This document shows positions 24,014 to 34,897 of a DNA stretch of 64,000 nucleotides, in pieces. A program made the translations under genes and the position numbers. Source of the DNA: Ulota crispa (taxonomy: Eukaryota > Streptophyta > Bryopsida > Orthotrichales > Orthotrichaceae); assembly GCA_963920765.1 (NCBI GenBank), contig OY987247.1, positions 3,720,001-3,784,000 of the forward strand, in the 5' to 3' direction. Below the pieces are notes generated by a model that was given only the letters and a program-made list of their open reading frames with translations, was not told the DNA's origin and made no database searches. Every line of letters begins with the position of its first letter. The stretch's first letter is position 1.

Positions 24014-24431
24014 GAAGATTGATATGTCTACCACACCCTTTCAATTATTCTACCACACTCCCAAGGTAAATTTTAGATTTCTACCATCAAATAGTTGAAT
24101 ATGAGAATTTGGAATTTAGATTTGGACTTTGAGACCTTGATTTTGTCTAGAACCATAAAAAAAAAGGTTCTAATTGAACAACACCCAATGAAAAAACTTA
24201 CCTTTTTTTATAAACAAAAGTGAAAGTATTACTTTTCCCTTGAGATAAGCTTTTTCATTGGGTGTTGTTCAACTACAACCTTTTTTTATGGTCCTAGACA
24301 AAATCAAGGTCTCTAAGTCCAAATCTTCATTCCAAATTCTCAAATTCAACTATTTGATGGTAGAAGTCTAAAATTTACCTTGGGGGTGTGGTAGAATAAC
24401 TAACAGCTTGTGGTAGACATATCAACCCCCT
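24014..24431. mobile_element. ACACCCAATGAAAAAGCTT-type foldback MITE (family A), copy 1
   Basis: The ends carry GATTGATATGTCTACCACACC and its complement. The element is a near-complete inverted repeat meeting at a short AAACAAAAGTGAAAGTA loop. Flanks TTTGAAAA (24006-24013) and TCTGAAAA (24432-24439) match at 7 of 8 bases, an hAT-like 8-bp duplication. It is inserted in the Mutator-like MITE. Confidence 0.75.
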
Positions 24432-24450
24432 TCTGAAAAAGCAGTAGGGG

Positions 24451-25299
24451 CAGTGTTTGGGGAGGTTTTTAAAAAAACTCGGTACATTTTCTACTCTTCT
24501 CTAGTCTACTCGGTTTTTTTTTAATAAAATCGGCCATGGCCTAGACATGTATTTTTTGGTTGGCCAATAACCTTAGTTTTTTTTTTCACTAAGTTGATTT
24601 CCTAAATTGAAGAAATTAGTTTGGTTAAAAACTGAATTTCAATGTATTATATAGGATTTCTTTTTTTTACAAATGCTGCAAACAAATCCATCTTTTGCTT
24701 ACCATGTGCATGGCATAGCAAAGCAAAGTAATGATAAAGACAACAACTTGACTAATAACCCCAATCAATGCAAATTTCTTTATACTTTAAATGAATTTAT
24801 TGTTGACTTCTATTACATAAATATCTTTGGCTGGATTTTAACCAGGTCAAGTCCCACTCTCCCATGGCCACCTACTCATCCACTCACCTTCTCACCCTCT
24901 CATTTACTCATTTACTCACCTACTCACCTACTCACTCACTCACCCACATGGCCACCTCATCCATATTTCTTGTTTTTTTTAAATTTGAACTTTTAGCACC
25001 GTGTAACTGCTCATGAAATCAAAAAACATTTGGTTTTTATTTAGAAGGTCAGAAAATTTCCTTATCATAAAAAAGTTCATAGGTTGATTTCTCATAATTT
25101 CAATTTTCATTCAGCCCATTTCCTCATCTACAAGTGCATGTTTGGCTAAATTTCCCTAAGCCTAAATTATAACTCGGCCGATTTCCTAAAACCAAACTTT
25201 TATGGTCGAAAGTAAATCCAACAACTTTCATTTTATTTTGGCAATTCCCAAAAAACGTTGGCTACCTTGTAACTAAAAGTTGGTTCTCCCCGGACACTG
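24451..25299. mobile_element. hAT-like non-autonomous element, CAGTG ends
   Basis: The left end is CAGTGTTTGGGGAG; the right end is the complement of CAGTGTCCGGGGAG. Flanks AGTAGGGG (24443-24450) and AGCAAGGG (25300-25307) agree at 6 of 8 positions, and the host MITE sequence resumes exactly after it. CAGTG ends plus an 8-bp duplication point to hAT. The interior has degenerate CTCACCTA-type tandem repeats at about 24870-24945 and no transposase. Confidence 0.7.
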
Positions 25300-25324
25300 A
25301 GCAAGGGTATCCATGAAATTTTCC

Positions 25325-25559
25325 CTACACCAAATAGTGCATTTAGGTTGTCCCACACTAAAGCTTGACCATGATTGGATTTCACATGAATTACAACTTG
25401 AATTTTGTTAATTTATTTTTTGGCAGCTTTGTAGTGGTTGCAAGGCCCTTTAAAATTTGTTTTCTTACAATAATTAGTGATGAAAATCATTTATACAGTA
25501 GTAAAAGTGTAAGATATGAGAATTAGTGTGGGTCAACCTAAATGCACTATTTGATGTAG
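25325..25559. mobile_element. CTACA..CACACTA MITE (family C), copy 1
   Basis: The first 36 bp (CTACACCAAATAGTGCATTT then AGGTTGTCCCACACTA) are repeated inverted at the right end with about three changes. Diverged copies occur at 39054-39346 and 54162-54452. No coding capacity; superfamily unassigned. Confidence 0.7.
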
Positions 25560-25605
25560 TTAAAAAGGCCTTCTTTAAATGTGGTCTTGTCAATGACCAT
25601 GGGCA

Positions 25606-26256
25606 TTAACCCCAAAATGCGCAAGGCACCCAATTTGGGTGTTTGCAAAACTTTAAAGACAAATTAAATCTTATCAAATCACTATTTTTGGTATTTTCTT
25701 TTGAACACAAGTTTTTTTTGAAGTCTATTTTTAGTACCAAAAATATGATTTTGAAAATGAATGTTCATGATTTTTCTATTTAAGATTTTGTACAAGGGTG
25801 TCCACTGCAATCTTGAGTTTTCTAGTGTTGGGAGATCTTGAAAATGAGCCTCAAATACACTAGAGCTTGGAGAAAAATCCGCATTAAAAATCCATTTAAA
25901 AAAATATAGGAGTAGATTTTGAAGGCCGTAAATTGGTTGAGATTAAACATGTAATGACCTTAAACCTCATATTTTTTTGATGACCAACTTTTTAGATTTA
26001 ACATGTGAAATGAGGATTAGAAAACTTCAAGTCACTTTTGCAGTTTTAACACCCTCATGTTCAAATGTTATAATCATTCAAACTATAAATGATATTGTTG
26101 TGTTTTCTTTTTCCATGTAATCTCTAACATGTCATGTTTAAATTTGTACAGTTAGAGTTTTAAAAAACTTGATGAGATTTATGAAAAGGTTGGTTGATTG
26201 TTCACTTTCTTGAAAATGCCAAGAAGTTCAAAAAGGCCTTGGGCATTTAGGATTAA
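25606..26256 (+). mobile_element. TTAA-flanked element, medium (651 bp) form, copy 1
   Basis: The left end is TTAACCCCAAAATGCGCAAGG; the right end is the complement of TTAATCCTAAATGCCCAAGG. TTAA is exact at both ends. It is the same length as the copy at 27480-28130, which runs the other way. Confidence 0.7.
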
Positions 26257-26469
26257 AAGTATTAGACCAGTACAAAAAGTAAAGAGAATATCGTTGAGAT
26301 ATTCAATCAAGTGGGTACAAATAAATAGCACCTCACCAGCCTTCAAATTTTGTATTTTAGTTGGTCAAGCGACACGCACCCAATAATGCAAGAGAAATTA
26401 AATAGGAGTGGATAGAATTAAAATCATGTGCACATTCATTCAGAAAGTCTACTAATCTTAGTATTTTCA

Positions 26470-26790
26470 TCCAAATATTGGCTTGCGGAGGACATAACAT
26501 TCAATAGCAATAGTGAGGTGTGCCTTCCTTGCAACAAAATGGTGTGGAATATTCCACACCAATCTTTAACTATGAGGACATTTAACTGAATTTGTTAGAG
26601 TGTTAGTGGCTGAGCCTGCCATGGAACTAAGCTGAGTTTACTACTTCACTGCACACACTGACGCTCAGTGTGGCCGGGTTCTGTGTCAGGTCTCAAACAA
26701 ATAAATGGGCTCCAGCTGACGAGCTGACAGGCTGCTCAATTTCAGGACCTTCATAAGATTGTTGTGCTGGCAGCAATACCAAATTAGGTA
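26470..26790. mobile_element. GTGTGGAATATTCCACAC family element, copy 2
   Basis: It contains GTGTGGAATATTCCACAC at about 26532-26549. The following ~70 bp (GAGGACATTTAACTGAATTTG, TGAGCCTG) are the inverted counterpart of 5280-5360. ACATAACATTCAATAGC near 26484 corresponds to the family end at 5130. The far end is not clear. Confidence 0.5.
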
Positions 26791-27479
26791 AGGTAAGAGG
26801 CTCGAAATGCGACCTTTAAGGGCTGATCTGCTTTTTCATGGCCTTCCCCAGACCAGAAGATTTAAGAGTAATTTTCAGACAAAGAAAAATGGATGTTAAA
26901 TGTAACCCAATAATTTTTTTATTTTTTGAGGCGTTATTGAATTGTTGATGAATTTTCAAATTTTTTTGTAGTAGGTACCTATTTAAGATTCTAGATTTCT
27001 CATAAATCGTCCCCCTGTAATGTATAAAGAGATTGTGTGAATCCAAGATTTGTGATTGGCTCTTGCAATAAAAAACAATTTTTTTTAAGACTAGGGAGGG
27101 TTCATTCAAAAACCACCTCATATTCATTCTTGGGCTACATATGTGACTCGTTAACTGACAGGGTCGCTTTTCGAGTCTCCTACCTTACACTAGTTACCGG
27201 TGCATAATTTCTGTACAGCTTCTGTTGCAAGAATTGTGTCATGGATCTGGGATAATTCACACCAATGAGCGATTGAGCGGGGAGGTCCAAAAAAATAAAT
27301 AGAAACTCAGGTGATTGAAATGTAAAAAAAAACCAGGTTGAAAATTGAAACAGCCAGATTAAAATCAGCTGTTGAAATATTAATTAAAGTATAGTTTTAT
27401 ACGTAATATCTTCTGCATGCAATACAAAGACCGGTTGGAAGTGAAAAATGTAGGCTTTTTATGGCTGAAGCTCAATTCT
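26791..27479. other. Spacer between two inverted 651-bp elements
   Basis: No supported gene. The 103-codon minus frame at 26816-27127 lacks any recognisable domain. Confidence 0.4.
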
Positions 27480-28130
27480 TTAACCCCAAAACAACCCTGA
27501 AACTTCCAGAGCTTCTTGGAATTTGCTCTAATTTGAACCAAAAGCAAACATTTTAATAAGTTGTATCATTTCTTTTAAAGCTGTAACCAAAATCAATTTA
27601 GACATGTTAGAGATCACATTAGAAAAGAAAACATAACAATATCTCTTATGGAGTGAAAGATCATAATGTTTAATCATGAGGGTGTTAAAATTATGAAAGT
27701 GATTTGATGTCTTACAATTTTCTTTTCACATGTCAAATCTAAAAAGCTGGTCACCAAAAAAACATGAGGTTCAAGGGCCTAACATGCATAACTCCAATCA
27801 ATTTATGACTTCTCAAAATCTACTCTACAAATTTTTTAAATGAATTTCTAATGTGATTTTTCCTCAAAGATCTAGTGTATTTGAGGCTCATTCCCAAGAG
27901 CCCTCAACACTACATAAAGTCAAAAATGCAATGGACACCCATGCACAAAATCTTGAATAGAAAAATCATAATCAATCATTTGCAAAATTAAATTGTTGAA
28001 GGTAAAACTAAACTTCAAAAAGAAATTTTCAGAAACATAAACTACTAAAAATAGTAATTTGGTAAGGTTTTATTTTACTTTGAAAATTGGTCAAGGACAC
28101 ATTTTGTCCTCAAGGTCGTTTTGGGGTTAA
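27480..28130 (-). mobile_element. TTAA-flanked element, medium (651 bp) form, copy 2
   Basis: TTAACCCCAAAACAACCCTG on the left and the complement of TTAACCCCAAAACGACCTTG on the right, both with exact TTAA. Inverted relative to copy 1. Shared interior blocks include TTTGAGGCTCATT and AAATCTTGAATAGAAAAATC-like sequence. Confidence 0.75.
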
Positions 28131-30176
28131 AGACCACACACATTTTCTCAAAGTCCACTACAAATAAGGGTGGTGAACTTCAAATGTGCAATTGAACCAA
28201 ATTCGGAACCAATTTGAATAATCCAACCGTACAAATGCCAGGGAGAACACCTCAATTATTGTAAAGTCAAAAGCTTTCAACTAGATATGCACTTGAAGAT
28301 GAAACATTTATAATGATTGAGTTAGTCATCAGTGAAAAATCTGTAGTTTTCATGCTTCTGTGGTTTTGGATGTTACTGCTTCATGTGAGCTTTGCTTGAG
28401 ATGAGCCTTATATTTTTAGAAAGCATGCTTTCCACACCTTTCCAATGAAACTAGTTTCACACTAAATGGATAAAAATAGCAATCATAGGGTGCAGCTAAA
28501 TGGACAAAAAGGGTCAAATATCCCACTTCAATTGCAATTTAAAGATGGTTATATAATTTTTTGATAAATGCCATGGGGAATTTAGTCAATGAAAACAATG
28601 AAGAATTGGCCTTACATATAGGGTGACAAACTTTGGAGATGAAATGACAACACCATTTCAATAGATCTCCAAATACTACAATTATATTGGTACCATAGAG
28701 AGAAACTATATGAACGTATTTCTTAGGGAATTTGAATTTTTTAAGGATTGTTCACTAAATTGAGGTATGAAATCCTTTTTGGATCTTTGAAATATTGTAT
28801 TGTTGCATTGATTCATTTTTTACCAAAAATGGATACCTATTTTGAGACCATGCCATATAAAAATCATTACTTGTTAACTTACATGCCCAATTCCATTGTT
28901 ATTTTTTTGGTTGGATGCAAGATTCTTGTACTCACTTGCATTCTTCAAGACCAATTTCCAAATTGTTGAGCAATTTTACTATATAGGCCAAAAACCACTC
29001 TCTTGGACCAAAACAAGGTTCGGTGGTCTCTAAAGAACTATGATCTCCCTAAACATTGGTTCACATTGTTCTAGGAAATTTATTTTGGATGATTTTTATT
29101 GATAAAATCTCACTTCATTTTCACACTTGTTACTTAAATACCAAAAAGATAATAGGGTGAAAAGATGGATGAAATTTGTCAAATCCCTCTCAAGAAAATC
29201 TTTGTCAAGATATAAATGAAATTCACTTGTATTACATTTTATTTATGAATGTGTACATATGGATGACGTTATCCATGTTTCTTTTACTTCCATGCATTTG
29301 AGTGTGCGTGTTGCTCTGCTAATAAATACGAAATTAACAATATTTTATTGAGTGTCTCAAATACTAAAAAATTGTCAAGACCTAATTGGTCTAAGACTAT
29401 GAACATTGAGATTTAGGGGCACGTCACTTAGGTAGTGGTCCAAATTTGACTTTCAAATCTGTTAAAAGGGTTCAGAAACATTGCTAAATGTGATAAAAGT
29501 ACAATTTTAGAAGCGTAATAGAAATGTTTTTTTGTAGCTACAAAAGCAATGGGTATAAACATTACAATGTGTTTGACCTTATTTGTGAATATGGTTCCAA
29601 ATCTTATAGGATTTTCACAGTCTAATTAGTTGAGAAGAATGACTAATGGAACACATTGTTTTGTTTAGTGTTCCAAGATTTAAAGATGCCTATATTGTAA
29701 CAATTTTTAGAGCTTTTGGTGCCAAAATGACAAAAGTTTGTTCCAAGATTTGAATTTTAAAATAAAAAAGTAAAAAAGCAATGGTTTTTTACATGAACAT
29801 TCAAGCACAACTCTTATTATTATTTTTGCCCCCTTCACAACCTAGCAAAGTTAGGACATGGTGTTTGCACTTGGACTTGTAGATTTGAAAAATGCGATAT
29901 AATGTGAATGGCCACTTCCCTCTTGCACATTTGGGTGAATATGAGATGATGTTCCCTCAATTTCAAAAAATCCTAATTTCTGAATTTTGCCCTATTTCAG
30001 AATTCCTTCATTTCCAAGATTGTGCACAAAACCCAATAATAGAAAGAAAAATAAGTCATTGACTTTTGAAAGTAATACTTCATCTTTAACCCTTAAGGGC
30101 GCATTCAAACTTGAGGGGAAAATATCAAGGTTAAGATTTCAAACATGGATTGTTTCTAGAGGGTGCAATATGCTTT
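28131..30176. other. AT-rich spacer, nothing recognised
   Basis: No arms, RNA or coding motifs were recognised. An isolated TTAACCCTTAAGGGCGC at 30088 looks like a single TTAA-family end without a partner. Confidence 0.4.
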
Positions 30177-30902
30177 TTAAACCCCTAAAGGACCATAGTC
30201 CGTTTGGGGGACTAATGGGATTTCAGGCATGTACATATGGCTAAACTACTTTGCGTGATTTTTTGAAACTTTTATGGAAGATGGGGAATTCAAAGATCTA
30301 CGTGGGAATTTATTTTTTTCTTCAATTTGACATTTATTGAAGAAGTTAAAAATGAATTAATGGAAAAAGGTCCAAACAAGGGAGCCCAAAAAATTCTTAA
30401 AAATTGCATTAAAAATAAATAAAAATTATGAAATAGGTTCTTTAGACTTATATATAGGTGGGTAGCTTTAAATCATTCAATTTCATTAATGAGATGAAAG
30501 TTATGAGAAATTTTTGTTTGTTGGTAGGTATAGTTTCTCTCAAAATCACACCTACTTGCAAACTAAAACCTCTCATAACTTTCATCTCATCAATGAAAAT
30601 TGAATAATTTAAAGCTCCCAACCTATATATAAATCTAAAGAACCTGTTTCATATTTTTTATTTTTTTCAATGCAATTTTTAAGAATTTTTTGGATTGCCT
30701 GATCTAAACTTTTTTCCAAAAAGTTTATTTTTAACTTCTTCAATAAATGTCATAATGAAGAGAAAATAGATGCCCATGTAGATATTTGAATTCCCCATCT
30801 TCCATAAAAGTTTCAAAAAATTGCACAAAGTAGTTTAGCCATAGGTACATGCCCGAAATCCCATTTGTCCCCCAAAAGGGGGCTTGGTCCTTCAGGGGTT
30901 AA
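30177..30902. mobile_element. TTAA-flanked foldback form (726 bp)
   Basis: Nearly the whole element is one inverted repeat with arms of about 340 bp. Both arms read CCCCTRAAGGACCA, then ATGGGATTTCRGGCATGTAC, then AAACTTTTATGGAAGATGGG. They meet near 30535. TTAA bounds it at 30177-30180 and 30899-30902. Each arm matches the left end of the long form (20917, 31438), so it looks like an inverted dimer of that end. Confidence 0.8.
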
Positions 30903-31437
30903 TGCACTTACCAACTCCCCTCTCCTTGCTCTAAGCCTAAACTTTGCCCATGAAAGTGATGTTCTTGAGTTTCAACTCAATCTATGAAATGAAACTTACA
31001 AAGCCTAATATGAGTTCCAATCTGAAAGTTTGAATTTTTTTCAATCTTCATAAATTGTATTGCAATTTGAACTCAACCCCTTAATGTTGAGAAGGGCATT
31101 TTTTGTCCTTTTGCTCTGAAAAAATATTATGTACTTTGGAAAAAAGTTGTTTTTCATTTGTTTTTTTCTAGAAACTGGTCATAAATGCGTAGTCCATCAT
31201 GGAAGGCAAAAAAATTGATCAAATACACTCATGTTTTTAGGTAACTCAAATTGTAAGAAGGCTCACAAACACAGCCTTAGGTCCCATATTGTCTTTCTTG
31301 AAAATTTCATGAGGATAGCAAGTACTATTGACTTTTGCAGTTTTTGAAAACAATATTCTAATGCCCAAGCACTTTCCCCACCAATCAAAATACTGTAAAG
31401 ACTATAGCTGGGCTGGTCGCGGTGACCATCTCAACAT
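30903..31437. other. AT-rich spacer, nothing recognised
   Basis: No supported feature between two TTAA-flanked elements. Confidence 0.4.
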
Positions 31438-32308
31438 TTAACCCCTAAAAGACCAAATCCCCTTTTTTAGCAACATCGCGATTTTGGGCAAGTATTTGTG
31501 ATTGGAGTTTTTCATATTCTAGGCTAAAATTTTAAGCGAATGTGGGAATGAGATTTATCTACCATATGCACTAAATTTCATGACATTTGGAATTATGAGT
31601 AAAAAGGTATGGCCTAATATGTTATTATTTATGTTCGTCGGGCAGCCTAGGCAGATTTCAAAAATCACTATTTTCAAAAACAATTTTTAAAAATCGGTTT
31701 AAGAGATTTATGTGAATGCAAGAAGCTTTGAATCATTATGTTTTTATCAAGGAGATGAAAGTTATGAAGATTTTTTGTTTGCGGGCAGTTATAGATTTCC
31801 TACTCTAAAATAAACTTTGAAGTCCTTTATTTTACTCAATTTTCAACATTTTGGAAAAAAACAAAACCCAAGGATGTAAATTGTTTATTACAACATTATG
31901 ACCATTGGGATTGGCATTTTTCATTTCCATAATTAAACTCTTAACAATTTAGTGTTTTGAATCATTCTCTACTTCTTTTTTCTTACTTATTTTTTCCATA
32001 TGTTATACAACTCCAAAAGATTTGAAACTTTTTTGGCATGTACTTTATTTAGATGGAATAAGAAATTTAGAGAAGTACCACCCATATGTCCTTTTCTCCT
32101 TAAGAATTTCACCTTTTCAAGGGTAGCTGCCCAATTTTTCACAAGACGTTTTTGAATATTCAAACCATTCTATCTTCTAATCCACACAGTGAATTTTTTT
32201 TCCACATCTTCTAAAATTATTCTTCTACAAGATCCTATGGTCACATATGCATGAAAATGTTTTTGCTTCAAATTTGGTTGATGCTTTGCTTGATCCTTTA
32301 GGGGTTAA
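31438..32308 (+). mobile_element. TTAA-flanked element, long form, copy 3
   Basis: TTAACCCCTAAAAGACCAAA on the left and the complement of TTAACCCCTAAAGGATCAAG on the right, with TTAA exact on both edges. It aligns end to end with 20917-21849. Outside the TTAA the flanks (CAACAT and GGGGTT) do not match. Confidence 0.8.
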
Positions 32309-32911
32309 GGGGTTAAGAGTTATAACCAAGGGCTGTTTTATGCTTATAATATGACATAAACATTTGATTATGCCGCAATGGTTCCTACAATTACATACAC
32401 CTATGGTAAAGTTCTCAAGAATTTACAGCTGAGTTTTATATTTGGTATGAATTTTCTTCACCCTTTTATAAAATGCAACAATATCTTCACAAAGCAATCC
32501 AGTTTTTTATGACAACTGGAAAAACACATGATTTCATTTTTGAAAGTTAAAAGTACAAAACATTAAAAAATATTCAGTTACAAAACAAACCATATATACA
32601 TATTTAAGGTTTTGAAGTTTGACCTCATGATCATAGATTGCATTGTTTAAAGATTACAAAGGAATGGGTGATACGTTTCAAAATATAAAAAGTGCCAATC
32701 CACAAAATCACACTGCAATAGTGCCTCTTTAAGATGGACCTTTACAAGAAAAAATGCTTACCTAAGATGAAAGAGTTGACTGTCCCTGGCGGTTGGGGAG
32801 CTACAAAAGATGTGTTTGGTTACAATGAATGCTTTCCTTATACAAGATGAATATGCTGTTTGGATACCTTCATTTTATTGAGGCACCACTGTATTAAGAT
32901 TCCTGAGTCAA

Positions 32912-33908
32912 AAACAAAATTGCTAAATCTACCCCACATTTTGCTAAATACACCACATGCCCCACCGCACACTCCACTTTACACCACAAGCCCCACCCCA
33001 CATCACAGGCCCCACCCCACATCACAGGCCCCACCCCACATCACAGGCCCCACCTCACATCACAGGCCTTGCCCTAGATTTTGAGCTTCTTTTGCAAAAT
33101 CATACATTTCTCATACACAAGAAAATAAAAATATAATAAAACCAATTGATTCCAGTGTCACTCAATTTTTTTCACATTTCATTTGGCTGACTTTCAATTG
33201 CTTCTGGGCTCTTTCCAATTGCCATACATTATTTGGAAGTTCCTTAATTGATATGCACACACTCGGGGTTTGATATATGCACACCCATTGGGGGTAAGTT
33301 TTAGATTTTTATCATCAGAAAGCTAAACTTGAAAACTTTGAATTATTATTTGAACTTAGAGACCATGATTTGGTCTAGAGCCATAAAGGAGGTTACAATT
33401 GAATATCACCCAATGAAAAAGCTTAGTTTTTTAAACAAACAAAAGTAAAAGTAATACTTTCCTCCCTAGTTGAGCTTTTTCATTGGGTTTTATTCAATTG
33501 CAATCTCCTTCATGGCTTTAGACTAAATCAATGTCTCTAAGTTCAAATATAAATTCAAAGTTTTCAAGTTCAGCTTTTTGATGAAAAAAATCTAAAACTT
33601 ACCCCCAATGGGTGTGCATATATCAAACCCCGAGTGTGTGCATATCAATTAAGGAACTTCCAAATAATGTATGGCAATTGGAAAGAGCCCAGAAGCAATT
33701 GAAAGTCAGCCAAATGAAATGTGAAAAAAATTGAGTGACACTGGAATCAATTGGTTTTATTATATTTTTATTTTTTGGTGTATGAGAAATGTATGATTTT
33801 GCAAAAGAAGCTCAAAATCTGGGGTGGGACATGTGGTGTGAAGTGGACTGTGCGGTGGGGCCTGTGGTGGATTTAGCAAAATGTGGGGTGGGTTTAGCAA
33901 TTCTTGTC
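32912..33908. mobile_element. 1-kb near-perfect palindrome (foldback element)
   Basis: Two arms of about 490 bp are inverted copies. At least 200 bp of each (33110-33310 and 33590-33786) differ at only a few positions. The ends read AAATTGCTAAATCTACCCCA and, inverted, GAATTGCTAAACCCACCCCA. The centre (33246-33650) is a family A MITE. The left arm alone has a tandem array, CACATCACAGGCCCCACCCC, about four units near 32995-33070; the right arm has a single unit-like stretch. No coding frame and no clear target duplication. Confidence 0.8.
33246..33650. mobile_element. Family A foldback MITE, copy 2 (palindrome centre)
   Basis: AATTGATATGCACACACTCG at the left and its exact complement at the right. 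It has the family core GAATATCACCCAATGAAAAAGC with inverted partner. It sits symmetrically inside the 1-kb palindrome. Confidence 0.7.
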
Positions 33909-34897
33909 AAAAATATCCAATAAACATTTATTTATTGCAAAAGGACTCTTGTATTTCTGGACAGGAAGCTAGATGACGGTTGCTCTTGGCAGCTCGTCAG
34001 CTAGGTCAACCGGAGGACATGGTTATTTCTAGCCTTAATAAAATCTAGCCCTACAAGCTGTGAAACTCCACCTTTCTTGAATTCAGGGTCTACTTGCATG
34101 GATGAAACCTAAAGAGAGGGAAAGGCAGCCTCTCTTCAGGCTACTAAATTGCACTGCAATCTGATACAATTACTTTATCTTTGTGTCACATGATTAAGTG
34201 TAACCTTAAATGACATTTAATGCCCAAATTTGGTCAAAATTTGTTAGATTTGTATAAAAAATTACATTTGTGATGAATATAAATTTTTATCTTGTTCTTT
34301 AACATTATTAACAATGCATTTAATATTATATGATTCAAAAAATATATATTTTTGATAATAATATTCTATACCTGAAATTAGGTTGTTTGTTTGCTTTGTT
34401 TTATTTTTTCCATTTTCCTTGTTTGATATGCAAAGATCAAAGAAAGTGTGAGGCATCTAGATGCTTTCTTTGTACCATTAGAAAACTCTTTGCAAAGACA
34501 GGTGCAAAGACTTTCTTGCGTGGCTTTTGAACCTACAATGTAAAATCTTTCTTAATTATATTTTTTTATAATAAGGTCAATGAAATTGGCTCTAAAAACA
34601 TCAACAAAATGGTAGACAATCATTTTGGGACAGAGAAAGTATAAAATTCTCTAGAAAATTAGAAATAAAAGTAGCAAAGAAGCACGCGTAATTAATGCAC
34701 TCCTTCATTTCATACAAAGATAATTTTGATATGACAAATTCAAAAGTGGCAATTTTTGAACTCTCAAGATGCTATTTTAAAAGTGTCACTTCAATTGTAA
34801 TTTTAAATATTTCAAAATTATTCAAATGGAGTTAGCATTATGTTATTGTATCTCCATTTTTTTAAAGCTTACAAATATCTACAATGAACATATACAC
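33909..34897. other. Spacer with fragment of the GTGTGGAATATTCCACAC family
   Basis: 34108-34146 (ACCTAAAGAGAGGGAAAGGC then AGCCTCTCTTCAGGCTACT) is the inverted match of 5146-5186. The rest is AT-rich and unassigned. Confidence 0.5.

Larger units (their letters stand above)
22826..25325. mobile_element. Mutator-like MITE (second copy) split by nested elements
   Basis: The outer ends, GGGAAAGTTTCATGGATACC and the complement of GGGTATCCATGAAATTTTCCC, match the MITE in the LRR intron. Pieces of that ~250-bp element appear in order at 22826-22918, 23813-24013, 24432-24450 and 25300-25325, separated by three insertions. The last two insertions are identified (24014-24431 and 24451-25299). The first, about 22916-23812, has AGATCACT / AGTGATCT at its ends and is unclassified. 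The right edge touches a different MITE, so no target duplication is readable. Confidence 0.75.
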
